Assembly: GCF_011009555.1 (NCBI RefSeq)
Contig: NZ_QXHD01000004.1
Span: 2,428,983-2,492,982, forward strand
Source of the DNA: Adonisia turfae CCMR0081
GTDB taxonomy: Bacteria > Cyanobacteriota > Cyanobacteriia > Phormidesmidales > Phormidesmidaceae
Length of the DNA stretch: 64,000 nucleotides
Direction of reading: 5' to 3'
Of this stretch, positions 1 through 8,740 are shown piece by piece (the stretch's first letter is position 1; each line of letters opens with the position of its first letter). The notes beneath the pieces are model-generated. The model ran no database searches and had not been told where the DNA came from. It was given only the letters and a program-made list of their open reading frames with translations. The position numbers were made by a program, and so were the translations under genes.

Positions 1-948
1 CGCCAAAAACTCTTCCCCAACACCAACAACAACCTTTTCCCCACCCTCCCCACCACCACCCTCCTCCTGCTAATAAAAGCCTGTCAGCACCTGCAAGACT
101 GGCCCCTGATAATCCACTGCTGCCAAGAATACCAAACTCGCCTCGACCGAGCCGACAACAACAAACCCTCTCGCAACAGCCTCAACAACCTACACCTGCT
201 CAGCCAAGCCTACCAACACCTCGGCCTGTACCCCCTAGCCCAACAAACCCTACAACGAGCCATTCACCAGACTGACCAGCCCCCCCAAACCCTCCTCGAC
301 GCTTACCAACAACTACAAAAACAAACCAAAACCCTCCCCAACGGCATCGACACCCTACAAACCGACCCACTCATCCTCACCCCCCTCCAAAGCCACCACC
401 AAGACAACTTTCTCTGGCAATACGCCGACCCCACCATCGCCGAGCTGTGCAACCTGCCCGACTTCAACAACGCAGACGAAGACTGGCAACAATGGCTCCA
501 CACCAACCAAACAACCACCAAACACCTGTTCGCCGTCAACCACCGCCACTGGGGCCTGATCGGCTCCGTCGGCCTCGAACACTTCAAACACATCGGCTTT
601 TTCCACTACTGGCTCGGCCAAAACTTCCAAGGCCAGGGCCACGGCCCCCAGGCCGTCACCACCCTGCTCAACTGGGCACATCGTTACTTAGGTCTACGCT
701 GCTGCTACGCCACCACCTATCGCCACAACATCCCCTCCCGCAAAGCCCTCGCCAAAATTGGTTTTCAACCCATCCCCCTAAAAGTAGTCCTCCCCAACAA
801 CCCAGCCTATGAAGAAGACATATTTTATCGAGGTAACCAGAAAAGCGACAGAGCCCTATTTTCTGAGATTAATCGACTTTTTATAGAACGTGATTTTGAA
901 GGACAGGTGGTGTCGGTGGGGAGGAGAGGGGTTGGACTAGCGGCGTGA
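1..948 (+). CDS. TPR/GNAT acetyltransferase, 5'-truncated by window edge
   Basis: The frame is open from base 1 to a TGA at 946-948, with no start codon in the window, so the N-terminus lies upstream. The first ~110 visible residues are helical and TPR-like (pattern LSQAYQHLGLYPLAQQTLQRA). The rest is a GNAT fold: a V-G-L-E-H strand, then the acetyl-CoA loop Q-N-F-Q-G-Q-G-H-G, then N-I-P-S-R-K-A-L-A-K-I-G-F, the usual 'N.aS...l.klGF' signature. The family transfers an acetyl group from acetyl-CoA to an amine; the substrate here is unknown. Third codon positions are overwhelmingly C or A up to about base 840, unlike most of the window, and the last ~100 bases lose this bias. The next gene, a methyltransferase, also ends in TPRs, so the two may belong to one modification locus. 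Confidence 0.8.
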   Translation, partial: RQKLFPNTNNNLFPTLPTTTLLLLIKACQHLQDWPLIIHCCQEYQTRLDRADNNKPSRNSLNNLHLLSQAYQHLGLYPLAQQTLQRAIHQTDQPPQTLLDAYQQLQKQTKTLPNGIDTLQTDPLILTPLQSHHQDNFLWQYADPTIAELCNLPDFNNADEDWQQWLHTNQTTTKHLFAVNHRHWGLIGSVGLEHFKHIGFFHYWLGQNFQGQGHGPQAVTTLLNWAHRYLGLRCCYATTYRHNIPSRKALAKIGFQPIPLKVVLPNNPAYEEDIFYRGNQKSDRALFSEINRLFIERDFEGQVVSVGRRGVGLAA

Positions 949-956
949 GAGGGAAA

Positions 957-1158
957 GTAAAAAGTAGCAAGTAGAGAGTAACAAGTTTGTATGCAGAAAA
1001 CCCAGTCCAGCTAACTGATTATTTTTCACTTGTTACTTTCCCACAACGCCAACCCATTACTTGTTACTTCTTACTTTTTACTCTTTACTTTTCTCCCAAC
1101 GCCAACCCATCCAACTTTTTACTCTTTACTCTTTACTTTTTACTCTTTACTTCCCACT
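957..1158. repeat. Degenerate heptamer repeats (STRR type)
   Basis: Short runs of TTACTTG, TTACTTT and TTACTCT units, and AAGTAAA/AAGTAGC on the opposite strand, fill the gap before the methyltransferase. They resemble the short tandemly repeated repetitive (STRR) heptamers known in cyanobacteria. The reading frame through them is open by chance. Confidence 0.75.
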
Positions 1159-1161
1159 CCC

Positions 1162-2787
1162 ATGGCCCACTGCATCGGCAAAAAACGAAAACGACACCCC
1201 AGACACCGTACCCAAAACGGCTACGCTGCCAGCCACGACCACCGAGGCCACTGCATCGAGCAATCTCAGCCATTTTCCCAGTCTCTGTTATGGACCCTGC
1301 AGCGCGACTACTTCACCCAGCGTGGTATAAACGCATGGTCCCAGGGCGAAGTGCCCCACTACATCACCAGTAACCCCACTATTGCTACCGCCTACGCAGA
1401 AATTGTTTTTGCCCACTGGCAAGATCAACGCCAGCACATCACCAGTGCTCAGCCCTTCTATCTATGTGAGCTGGGTGCAGGCTCCGGGCGCTTTGCCTTT
1501 CAGTTTCTTACCCACCTCACTCAGCTTTGTCAGCAACACCAAGTTCCCCCTACCCATTTTCGCTATATCCTCACCGACTTTGCCCAGGCCAACCTTGATG
1601 CCTGGGAGCGTCATCCTCAGTTCCAACCCTTTTTCCAGCAGGGCATCCTTGATACCGCTCGCTTTGATATTAACAACGACGACCACCTTACCCTGCACCA
1701 TAGCGGCGAAACCATCAGACCCGGTACCCTTGAACGCCCCCTGGTGGTCATCGCCAACTATCTTTTTGACAGCATCCCCCAGGATCTGTACTACATCAAC
1801 AACGGTGAGATCCATACCTGTCTTGTCTCCCTATTCTGCCAACAAAATCCCCAAACCCTTGCCAAGGCAAAACTGCTGGAGCACATCGAACTCCACTACG
1901 ACTACCAACCCACCGATCTCAGCCGGTTAGACCCCACTCTGCAGACCCTACTGCGGCACTACAAAAATCGCCTCACCGACACCCACCTGCTAGTGCCCAA
2001 CATTGGCTTTCTCTGCCTCAAACGACTGCAGGCACTATCCCAGCAAGGACTGCTGCTACTCTCCGCTGACAAAGGTAAACTCGACCTCAGCCACCTCCAG
2101 GGCAATCGGCCCCCCAGACTGGTCACCCACCATGGCTGTTTCTCCCTTAGCGTCAACTACGGCCTATTCCAAACCCTTTGCCAACAGCAGGGAGGCATTG
2201 CCCTGATGCCGGCATCCCACCACAGCCTCTGCGTCATCGCCCTAATCATGGGCCAGCATCCAGAGCGCTACCACCACACCCAGTGGGCCTATGAGCACTA
2301 CATCCAAACCTTTGGCCCCGACGACTTTTTCCGCATTACCAAACACGTACGCAACACCCTGGACCAAACAACAGTGGCCGACATTCTGGCTTACCTACGC
2401 CTCAGCCAGTACGACAGCCATCAATTTAACCGCTACCTACCCCGACTACAGCAGCTTGCCCCCCATATTACCTCCCAGGAACAAACCACCCTCCTAACCA
2501 CCATCGACCAAGTCTGGCAGCGCTACTTCCCCATCGGCGAAACCAACGACTTTGCCTTTAACCTAGCCAGCTTCTGCTATCAACTCCAAGACTACCAGCG
2601 AGCCCTAACCTACTTCGAACAATCACTACAACTCCACGGCCCACAAATTAACACCCTGCTCAACACAGCCCTATGCAGCCAGCACCTAAACCAAAACCAC
2701 CGAGCAAACACCCTCCTCAAACAAATACTCAACCAAGACCCCAACCACAAACAAGCCAACAAACTACTAGCCAACATAAATAGTTAG
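1162..2787 (+). CDS. SAM-dependent methyltransferase with C-terminal TPR
   Basis: A 541-residue protein. The SAM-binding motif I is E-L-G-A-G-S-G-R at about residues 103-110. It is followed by a motif-II-like acidic strand (ILTDFAQANLDAW) and the segment VVIANYLFDSIPQDL. The last ~110 residues contain TPR-like helices (NLASFCYQLQDYQRALTYFE). The family moves a methyl group from S-adenosylmethionine; the acceptor is unknown. I chose ATG 1162 because the in-frame codons upstream, from 1030, only translate the TTACTTT heptamer repeats. The protein starts with a basic Lys/Arg/His-rich stretch. It lies downstream of a GNAT-TPR gene on the same strand but is separated from it by ~210 bp of repeats, so co-transcription is uncertain. 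Confidence 0.8.
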   Translation: MAHCIGKKRKRHPRHRTQNGYAASHDHRGHCIEQSQPFSQSLLWTLQRDYFTQRGINAWSQGEVPHYITSNPTIATAYAEIVFAHWQDQRQHITSAQPFYLCELGAGSGRFAFQFLTHLTQLCQQHQVPPTHFRYILTDFAQANLDAWERHPQFQPFFQQGILDTARFDINNDDHLTLHHSGETIRPGTLERPLVVIANYLFDSIPQDLYYINNGEIHTCLVSLFCQQNPQTLAKAKLLEHIELHYDYQPTDLSRLDPTLQTLLRHYKNRLTDTHLLVPNIGFLCLKRLQALSQQGLLLLSADKGKLDLSHLQGNRPPRLVTHHGCFSLSVNYGLFQTLCQQQGGIALMPASHHSLCVIALIMGQHPERYHHTQWAYEHYIQTFGPDDFFRITKHVRNTLDQTTVADILAYLRLSQYDSHQFNRYLPRLQQLAPHITSQEQTTLLTTIDQVWQRYFPIGETNDFAFNLASFCYQLQDYQRALTYFEQSLQLHGPQINTLLNTALCSQHLNQNHRANTLLKQILNQDPNHKQANKLLANINS

Positions 2788-2798
2788 AAACCATCCCC

Positions 2799-2917
2799 TA
2801 ACTTGTTACTCGTCACTCGTTACTCGTTACTCGTTAATTGTTACTCGTTACTTGTTACTCGCCACTTTTTACTTTTTACTTTCTACTTGTTACTCGTTAC
2901 TCATCACTCGTTAATTC
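2799..2917. repeat. Tandem TTACTCG heptamers (STRR type)
   Basis: Runs of TTACTCG with variants TCACTCG, TTAATTG and TTACTTG occupy almost the whole gap between the methyltransferase and the collagen-like gene. They are the same repeat family as at 957-1158. No coding role is visible. Confidence 0.85.
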
Positions 2918-2932
2918 CCCCCCTCCACCACC

Positions 2933-4621
2933 ATGACCACCACCACCTTTTCCACTCGCACCGCCTGGGAAGCCGAAATAAAAGACAACCCATTAACCAT
3001 TGAAACCTTTGATGCCGAGCGTCCTCGCCCGTTAATTTATAACGATACCAATACCGTCGGTGTTCTAGAAATAGAGACCATACGACCGACGGGCGCGACG
3101 GGCAGTATGGTGATCATCGACGCCACCAACTCCCATGCATTTAACACCACCAACGCCTTTTACTTGGGTCTTGATGGTAACCCCCAGGCATCCCTGACTA
3201 TTCACTTCCCTAAACCTGTTTTAGCCTGGGGGGCAAACTACTCAGCTCCCAAGTCCGTAGGTGACTCAGCCCAGGCTACCTTTAACGAGGATACCTATGA
3301 CTTTCCGGCCACAAATTCTGAGGGCTTTATTGGGTTTGTTAGTGATACGCCTATTTCCTCTGTTGTGATCCAGAATCCTGGCAGCAGCTTTGCCACCCTG
3401 GTGCTGGATGATTTCTCATTTATTACCGGCCCCCGCATTACCAGCCCCATCGACGGTGCGATTGTCACCGCAGGAGAGTCTGTAGTCTTTTCCGCCATTC
3501 CCGCCGAGGTTACTGACCCCATTTGGACCTCCAGCATCGATGGTGTGCTAGGTAGCGGTACCAGCCTTTCGTCGGATCTGCTCTCGACCGGTATTCATCA
3601 GATCACCATTACCGATGGGTCTTCTGAGTCAACATTCCTGCTGGCCGTGCTAAGCGTATCCCAAACGGGGCAGGGAGAAACCGGTCCCCAGGGTCCCCAG
3701 GGTGAGAAAGGTGAAACCGGGGCTCAGGGCATGCAGGGTGAGAAAGGTGAAACGGGAGCCCAGGGGCCCCAAGGTGAACAAGGTGAGAAAGGTGAAACGG
3801 GAGCCCAGGGGCCCCAAGGTGAACAAGGTGAGAAAGGCGAAACCGGAGCTCAGGGGCCCCAAGGTGAACAAGGTGAAACCGGAGCCCAGGGTCTCCAGGG
3901 TAAGCAGGGCGAGAAAGGTGAAACCGGGGCTCAGGGGGCTCAGGGTCTCCAGGGTGAGAAAGGTGAAACCGGAGCTCAGGGGCCAGCCGGTGTTATTGAT
4001 GCTGAAACCCTGGCCAGCTTACAAAGTGCGATCGCAATCCTGACTCAACGGACTGAATGCCAGCGTATATTTCATGTCCTAGAATTTGCCGGTGCGTTAC
4101 AGCTAATGCCAGATGAGGAATCAGAGCAGGATTATATTGAACTTAATCAGGCCACGGCGGAAAGACTGAAGATTGATGTTGACGACGCCATCAGCTGTAT
4201 TGCAGACATCACAAATCTTTCAGTCCAGCTAAGCGAAACAGAAATACCCCTTGATCTTGAAGTCACCCTGGTCAGGACAGATAAACAACGGGTACTCACC
4301 GTAATAGAGAATAACACCCAGATATCTGAGGATGAGATTGATGATTGCGAAATTACGATTGCTGCCAATCTTCCTGAGAATAGCCCTTGGTTGGATAAGG
4401 TGAACAGTATGGAAGTTAATCTAAATGATGGTCAAATTGTAAGAACTGAAAATGCTCCCCCCTATAGCCTATTTGGCAAGAAAAACAGTAAGTCCATTGG
4501 TGGAGAAGAATTCCTAAATGAGGGTACCCATACAATTACGTTTACCCTATTTTCTGAAGAGAATCTAGGAGGAACCGAGCTAGGAACAGTCACTCGAACG
4601 TTTACTGTTACCGATGATTAA
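2933..4621 (+). CDS. Collagen-like Gly-X-Y repeat protein
   Basis: A 562-residue protein in four parts. Residues ~1-165 are a beta-rich domain resembling lectin-like N-terminal domains of secreted bacterial proteins. Residues ~168-243 form an Ig-like domain beginning ITSPIDGAIV. Residues 248-352 are 35 uninterrupted Gly-X-Y triplets dominated by GEK, GET, GAQ, GPQ and GEQ. The last ~80 residues form a beta-sandwich module with the signature LNDG...RTEN..PY.L. Bacterial collagen-like proteins usually trimerise through the Gly-X-Y rod and act at the cell surface or in phage-like fibres. I see no classical signal peptide, so the export route is unclear. A related C-terminal module ends the 1060-residue protein at 48238-51420. 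No operon partner is obvious. Confidence 0.85.
   Translation: MTTTTFSTRTAWEAEIKDNPLTIETFDAERPRPLIYNDTNTVGVLEIETIRPTGATGSMVIIDATNSHAFNTTNAFYLGLDGNPQASLTIHFPKPVLAWGANYSAPKSVGDSAQATFNEDTYDFPATNSEGFIGFVSDTPISSVVIQNPGSSFATLVLDDFSFITGPRITSPIDGAIVTAGESVVFSAIPAEVTDPIWTSSIDGVLGSGTSLSSDLLSTGIHQITITDGSSESTFLLAVLSVSQTGQGETGPQGPQGEKGETGAQGMQGEKGETGAQGPQGEQGEKGETGAQGPQGEQGEKGETGAQGPQGEQGETGAQGLQGKQGEKGETGAQGAQGLQGEKGETGAQGPAGVIDAETLASLQSAIAILTQRTECQRIFHVLEFAGALQLMPDEESEQDYIELNQATAERLKIDVDDAISCIADITNLSVQLSETEIPLDLEVTLVRTDKQRVLTVIENNTQISEDEIDDCEITIAANLPENSPWLDKVNSMEVNLNDGQIVRTENAPPYSLFGKKNSKSIGGEEFLNEGTHTITFTLFSEENLGGTELGTVTRTFTVTDD
3674..3988 (+). repeat. 45-bp coding minisatellite in collagen-like gene
   Basis: The Gly-X-Y tract is built from near-identical 45-bp units encoding GEKGETGAQGPQGEQ, with 30-36-bp partial units at both ends. 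Neighbouring units differ by few bases, so recent slippage or unequal recombination is likely and the length may vary between strains. Confidence 0.85.
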
Positions 4622-4672
4622 AATTTGCCAAACTCCAGTGCATACTCTAATTGCTCAAGAATTAACCGTACT

Positions 4673-4702
4673 ACAAGCTCTTTAGACTAAAAAGAGCTTT
4701 GT
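4673..4702 (+). terminator. Weak hairpin after the collagen-like gene
   Basis: ACAAGCTCTTT and AAAGAGCTTTGT form an ~11-bp stem with one bulged T about 50 bp after the stop codon. There is no T-run after it, so it is only a possible terminator. Confidence 0.35.
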
Positions 4703-4807
4703 AAGCAAGTATTCATTGCTTCAGCCATAACCTTTGGAATTTATAAAATTCTTATCTCTTAACCACAATGTTAGTACGATAGGGCCTACTGGACATAGGT
4801 CAAATTT

Positions 4808-4825
4808 CGGTGTGACGTTGCACCG
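4808..4825. repeat. GGTG-ACGT-CACC near-palindrome, copy 1
   Basis: CGGTGTGACGTTGCACCG is a near-palindrome centred on ACGT, 28 bp before the AlkB-like gene. Closely related sequences occur at 8815-8832, inside the orphan parB at 12826-12843, and at 27217-27236. It could be an operator or a dispersed small repeat. Confidence 0.5.
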
Positions 4826-4852
4826 AGGCGAGATTATGCAGATATCAAACTA

Positions 4853-5440
4853 ATGAAACTACTGTCCATAGACTGTGAAGCGTTTTATGATGCTGATTTT
4901 TTAGGCAGAACCAAAGCGAAGTCACTTTTTGACGAGATTATCTCTAGCTTTGATGTTACCAACAAGACTGTCAAAATGGCCGATGGGAGCGAGCAAATCA
5001 CTGAACTAGGCACTTACCTATTTGCTGACGCGGAACTAACTTCATTCGAAGCTTTTCCAAAAGTATGGGGTAAACGGTCAGCTTGGCCTCAGACCCTGGC
5101 AAATGTGCGAGACTGCATTGAGCGGAAGACAGGTGTTCGATTTCAGGTAGCGCGATGTGTGTATTACCAAAGTGGTAGCAAAAGTATGGGCTTTCATAGA
5201 GACTTGCCAGCCTATGGAGATACATCTGCGATCGCATCCCTCAGCCTTGGAGCCGAACGGGAATTTATCTTCCGCAAGCCTACCAACCCTAACGAAAGTT
5301 TTGCTATTCCCCTTGCCTCGGGCAGTCTGCTCTTTATGGGCAAAGGCTGCCAGGAAAATTATGAGCATGCGTTGATTGCAGATCCCCAATGCAATCAACC
5401 TCGTTTAAATCTCACTTTTAGGAAATATGGTTGGGGATAG
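4853..5440 (+). CDS. AlkB-like 2-oxoglutarate/Fe(II) dioxygenase
   Basis: A 195-residue protein with every ligand expected of the AlkB superfamily. The iron-binding H115-x-D117 (GFHRDLPAYGD) and distal H172 (NYEHAL) are present. R184 and R190 in RLNLTFR keep the R-x5-R spacing that AlkB uses for 2-oxoglutarate and substrate. The core SLSLGAEREFIF and GSLLFMGKG strands are also typical. Known relatives oxidatively remove alkyl groups from DNA or RNA bases, and some act on protein. The length matches single-domain AlkB homologues. No ada or other alkylation-repair gene is adjacent. The start at 4853 has no strong ribosome-binding site but gives a complete domain. Confidence 0.85.
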   Translation: MKLLSIDCEAFYDADFLGRTKAKSLFDEIISSFDVTNKTVKMADGSEQITELGTYLFADAELTSFEAFPKVWGKRSAWPQTLANVRDCIERKTGVRFQVARCVYYQSGSKSMGFHRDLPAYGDTSAIASLSLGAEREFIFRKPTNPNESFAIPLASGSLLFMGKGCQENYEHALIADPQCNQPRLNLTFRKYGWG

Positions 5441-6142
5441 AGTTTCAAGGATGATAATAGCCTTCACTCAGACCAATCCCATTCACATAGCTGGTGACCC
5501 CAGACGGTTGAGTCGTCAAGAGTACCCCCCATAGCAGCAGGACAAACCACTCGAAACTAGCTTCGCGGCTAAAGACTGGACGGAATGTTAAAACTATTTG
5601 CTCTATGCGCTCATATAACTCCATAATAAAACCGGCTGATTGGTATGATTTCAGCCAGTTTCGGACATTCCTTGCCAGTTGGCTACAGGGATGTTCTTTT
5701 TCTAGAAATTCTCATCTGGTGGAGATTAACTTCGCACTGTCCAGTTCTGTAAATGGAAGTATTATTCTCCCAAAATGCTAGATGCAATTCCAAAATAGTG
5801 AATTGTATTCAGCCATTCTGACAGTGCAATTATGACGAATTTAATAAACTCTGCCGTTTCTCTCAGTGATCGTATTCAATTACCCCCTGTCTTTCGATCT
5901 TTTTCTCTATTTCCCATGGTGTTTACATCCCTCAATTTATTCGACCAAGTGGGGGAAAGTCTCAGTTTTGTTTTGTTATTACAAACTCAATTCAACAAGG
6001 TACAAATATCAGTAAAGTAGAGTAATGAAATTTAAATTTAAGCTTTGTTGTCAGCTAGAATACGATAGCTTGATAGTTACCTAGGTAAATTTGCGTAGCA
6101 CGCAGGAGTTCAAAAGATCAATACTACGAGGAATAAGCTCCG
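5441..6142. other. 700-bp intergenic region with no supported gene
   Basis: No frame here looks coding. The longest open frame (about 60 codons near 5832-6020) has atypical composition and no ribosome-binding site. The last ~130 bp probably hold the promoter of the DUF6916 gene, whose likely ribosome-binding site is the GAGGAA just before 6143. Confidence 0.5.
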
Positions 6143-6436
6143 ATGTTCAAAACGCTGACATTATCTGATTTTTCATCCACAGTTGGTAGTTCGTTTCAAG
6201 TCTGTCCTGAGCCTGATACTTCTTTGCAATTAGAGTTGTTGGAAGCTGTTGAACTAAGTTCGTCTTCAAGCGCTCGCTCTGAATCATTTTCCCTTCTGTT
6301 TAAGGGGCCGAGTGATGTTGTGTTACCTCAAAAGCTTTATTCCATGAACCATTCAGATCTAGGTGATCTGAGTATCTTTCTAGTACCTGTGGCCGGTGCA
6401 TCAGATGGAATACGTTACGAAGCGATCTTTAACTGA
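6143..6436 (+). CDS. DUF6916-family small protein
   Basis: A 97-residue protein whose C-terminal half has the family pattern F-S-L-L-F-K-G-P, then L-P-Q-K-L-Y, then L-S-I-F-L-V-P-V, then R-Y-E-A-I-F. In many bacteria this family is encoded beside tail-collar ('microcystin-dependent') proteins and a GNAT acetyltransferase, which is the arrangement here. The biochemical role is unknown. A GAGGAA ribosome-binding site lies about 10 bp before the ATG. It is probably the first gene of a five-gene cluster ending at the terminator near 8770. Confidence 0.75.
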   Translation: MFKTLTLSDFSSTVGSSFQVCPEPDTSLQLELLEAVELSSSSSARSESFSLLFKGPSDVVLPQKLYSMNHSDLGDLSIFLVPVAGASDGIRYEAIFN

Positions 6437-6526
6437 TTTCGATCCTTTCTTATGGGGGCGCACAGTCTTGTGCTCCTACGTCCTTGCCAGGCCAAACCTA
6501 TTCCACACAAACAACATCGATAACCT

Positions 6527-7042
6527 ATGGTTTATGTCTCAGCAGACCCATTGCTAAAAGGAGAGGCGATTGCTCGTTACGAGCTTACACTGCGACCCAT
6601 CGCCGATGCCGATCAACCTTTTCTCAGGCAGGTTTATAACAGCACTCGCGAGGAAGAATTGGCTGTTGTTCCTTGGCAAGAGGAACAAAAACAGGCATTT
6701 TTAGAGTTTCAGTTCAACGCCCAACATACGTTTTATCAGAACAATTTTAAGCAGGCTCATTATTGGGTTATTGAGCAATCAAGTGCACCGATAGGCCGAC
6801 TATATTTAGATCGACGCGCTGATGAAATTTGCATTATCGACATTGCTTTGTTGCCCGCCTATCGCGATTGTGGCATCGGCACAGCTTTGTTGAACACAAT
6901 CTTGGCGGAAGCACAGGCTAGAAATCAGCCTGTCAGGATTCATGTGGAGCCCAACAACCGTGCTCTAAACCTTTATCACCGCCTTGGATTCAGGCAAATA
7001 GGAGATGCAGGTGTTTATAACCTGATGGAATGGACACCTTAA
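6527..7042 (+). CDS. GNAT N-acetyltransferase in tail-collar cluster
   Basis: A 171-residue single-domain GNAT. It begins with the strand L-T-L-R-P-I, has the acetyl-CoA loop Y-R-D-C-G-I-G-T-A-L-L, and ends with the usual N-N-R-A-L-N-L-Y-H-R-L-G-F motif. The family acetylates amines using acetyl-CoA. It sits between the DUF6916 gene (90 bp upstream) and the first tail-collar gene (74 bp downstream), which suggests it may modify the collar proteins or their partners; this is inference from position only. Confidence 0.85.
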   Translation: MVYVSADPLLKGEAIARYELTLRPIADADQPFLRQVYNSTREEELAVVPWQEEQKQAFLEFQFNAQHTFYQNNFKQAHYWVIEQSSAPIGRLYLDRRADEICIIDIALLPAYRDCGIGTALLNTILAEAQARNQPVRIHVEPNNRALNLYHRLGFRQIGDAGVYNLMEWTP

Positions 7043-7116
7043 GGTTGATTCCTTTTCTCTTAGGGCCTAATGCCCACATGTCAACAACATGTCAATTTAA
7101 ACCAGGAGATCACGTT

Positions 7117-7620
7117 ATGAGTGAACCTTTTTTAGGGGAAATTAAGATGTTTGGCTTTAACTTTCCCCCAAGGGGGTGGGCCAAGTGCGATGGGGAGACC
7201 TTAGCGATTAATCAAAATCAATCACTGTACTCCCTATTAGGCACGACGTACGGTGGCGATGGTCGGACCTCTTTTGCCCTACCAGGCTTACGGGGACGGG
7301 TGCCCATCGGCTTTGGCAGTGGTTATCCCCAGGGGCAACGGAGCGGTGAAGAAGGTTCCACCCTGACAACATCTGACATGCCATCCCACACCCACACGGT
7401 TCAGGCAACGAGCGCTGATGCTTCGGGCACTACCCCAATCGATCAGGTCTTAGCCCACACTGCCAACGTAAACATTTATGCAGATGCCGCAAATCTGGTT
7501 TCTCTAAATTCAAATACGGTTGGTTCTGCCGGTGGTGGGCAGGCTATCGATAATATGCAGCCCTTCCTTGCGGTCGAATTTTGTATTGCTCTGACGGGTA
7601 CATTCCCTCCACGTAATTAA
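7117..7620 (+). CDS. Tail-collar (Mdp-like) protein 1
   Basis: A 167-residue member of the phage tail-collar/microcystin-dependent protein family. It opens with EPFLGEIKMFGFNFPPRGWA-like sequence, continues with C-D-G-E, then Y-S-L-L-G-T-T-Y-G-G-D-G-R-T-S-F, L-P-D/G-L-R-G-R-V-P, and ends with Q-P-F-L-A-V-E-F-C-I-A-L-T-G. ATG 7117 is preferred because AGGAG lies 8 bp before it and the family motif begins there; the frame is open upstream to 7030. The family resembles short phage tail-fibre tips but often occurs outside prophages. It is the first of three tandem paralogues. Confidence 0.9.
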   Translation: MSEPFLGEIKMFGFNFPPRGWAKCDGETLAINQNQSLYSLLGTTYGGDGRTSFALPGLRGRVPIGFGSGYPQGQRSGEEGSTLTTSDMPSHTHTVQATSADASGTTPIDQVLAHTANVNIYADAANLVSLNSNTVGSAGGGQAIDNMQPFLAVEFCIALTGTFPPRN

Positions 7621-7632
7621 GGAGATTAATTC

Positions 7633-8160
7633 ATGGTAACACCCTATATCGGCGAGATTCGCATGTTTGGGGGCAATTTTGCCCCTGTTGGTTGGGCCCT
7701 ATGTGATGGTTCACTATTGTCGACTCAGCAAAATGACGCCTTGTTCTCACTGCTCGGTACCATTTATGGTGGCGATGGCCGTACTACGTTTGGGCTACCC
7801 GATCTCCGGGGGCGAGTGCCTATGCATTATGGCGAGGGACCAGGGCTCACCAATCGTCCTATTGGAACAAAATCAGGCGTAGAAACAGTCACTCTTACGG
7901 CTAGTAACATCCCCAACCATACCCATGTTTGGCAGGCTTCCAGCAATTCTGCTACCGACACTGTGCCAACTGGTAAAGTTCTTGCCACGGCTCCTGATGC
8001 CCATCCTATCTATGCCGAAGATGCTTCAGGCACTAGTAGTATGTCATCGTCAGTGATTGCTAGCAGTGGAGGGAGTGCTTCCTCAGTGAACAACCTCATG
8101 TCCTTCCAGGTCATTAACTTTATTATTGCCCTTACGGGTATCTATCCAACCCAAACGTAA
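7633..8160 (+). CDS. Tail-collar (Mdp-like) protein 2
   Basis: A 175-residue paralogue of the preceding gene, 12 bp after it, with AGGAG before the ATG. It shows the same order of motifs: Y-I-G-E-I-R-M-F-G, W-A-L-C-D-G, G-T-I-Y-G-G-D-G-R-T-T-F, L-P-D-L-R-G-R-V-P, P-N-H-T-H, and a final F-I-I-A-L-T-G-I-Y-P. The three copies differ most in the Ser/Thr-rich region around residues 100-145, probably the exposed or ligand-binding part. The very short spacings point to one transcript. Confidence 0.9.
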   Translation: MVTPYIGEIRMFGGNFAPVGWALCDGSLLSTQQNDALFSLLGTIYGGDGRTTFGLPDLRGRVPMHYGEGPGLTNRPIGTKSGVETVTLTASNIPNHTHVWQASSNSATDTVPTGKVLATAPDAHPIYAEDASGTSSMSSSVIASSGGSASSVNNLMSFQVINFIIALTGIYPTQT

Positions 8161-8177
8161 TTAGGAGATCCACTACC

Positions 8178-8708
8178 ATGGCAGAACCATTTATTGGCGA
8201 GATCAGACTTTTTGGCGGTACCTACGCCATTCGGGGTTGGGCATTTTGTAATGGGTCAACCGTGAGTATTAGTCAAAACCAGGCCCTCTTTGCCGTACTT
8301 GGCACCACCTTTGGTGGGGATGGCCGTAACACCCTTGGTCTACCCAACCTTCAGGGCAGAGCTCCCGTTGGCATGGGTCAAGGACCAGGCCTTAATCGTT
8401 ACAACATTGGGCAACATGGAGGCTCTGCCACAGTGACTCTCACGGAGAGCAACATGCCTTCTCATACCCATCAGGCAGCAGCAGTAGAAGTACCAACCGC
8501 TTTTGGTGGATCAACAACTGCATCCAACAATATTTTGGCCCAGCCAGATATCAACATCTATGGCAGTGCCACTAGCCCTGTTGACATGGCAAGTAGCAGC
8601 CTGAGTTCAGTCGGTTCTGACTCGTCGAGTACGGTTGATAATGAACAACCCTACTTAAGCCTCAATTTTCTCATTGCCCTTACTGGTATCTTTCCAAGCC
8701 GGGGCTAA
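8178..8708 (+). CDS. Tail-collar (Mdp-like) protein 3
   Basis: The third tandem collar paralogue, 176 residues, 17 bp after the second, with AGGAG upstream. It keeps F-I-G-E-I-R-L-F-G-G, W-A-F-C-N-G, G-T-T-F-G-G-D-G-R-N-T-L, L-P-N-L-Q-G-R-A-P, P-S-H-T-H and F-L-I-A-L-T-G-I-F-P. Three collar proteins after a GNAT and DUF6916 is a recurrent bacterial layout. No sheath, tube or baseplate genes are nearby, so a complete phage tail is not supported. Confidence 0.9.
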   Translation: MAEPFIGEIRLFGGTYAIRGWAFCNGSTVSISQNQALFAVLGTTFGGDGRNTLGLPNLQGRAPVGMGQGPGLNRYNIGQHGGSATVTLTESNMPSHTHQAAAVEVPTAFGGSTTASNNILAQPDINIYGSATSPVDMASSSLSSVGSDSSSTVDNEQPYLSLNFLIALTGIFPSRG

Positions 8709-8740
8709 AGCTTTCTTTGGAAAAATACACGCAATGACAG

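Noticed and set aside
1030-1161. N-terminal extension of the methyltransferase frame
   Set aside because: It only translates the TTACTTT heptamer repeats into Leu/Phe/Tyr/Thr strings. The protein-like sequence begins at ATG 1162.
3650-4043. Alternative-frame and antisense frames across the collagen tract
   Set aside because: They arise from the repeated 45-bp units and end with them.
5832-6020. 62-codon plus-strand frame
   Set aside because: No ribosome-binding site, unusual composition and no recognisable pattern.
6143-8708. Prophage tail module
   Set aside because: Only collar-type proteins are present. There are no sheath, tube, baseplate, capsid or lysis genes around them.
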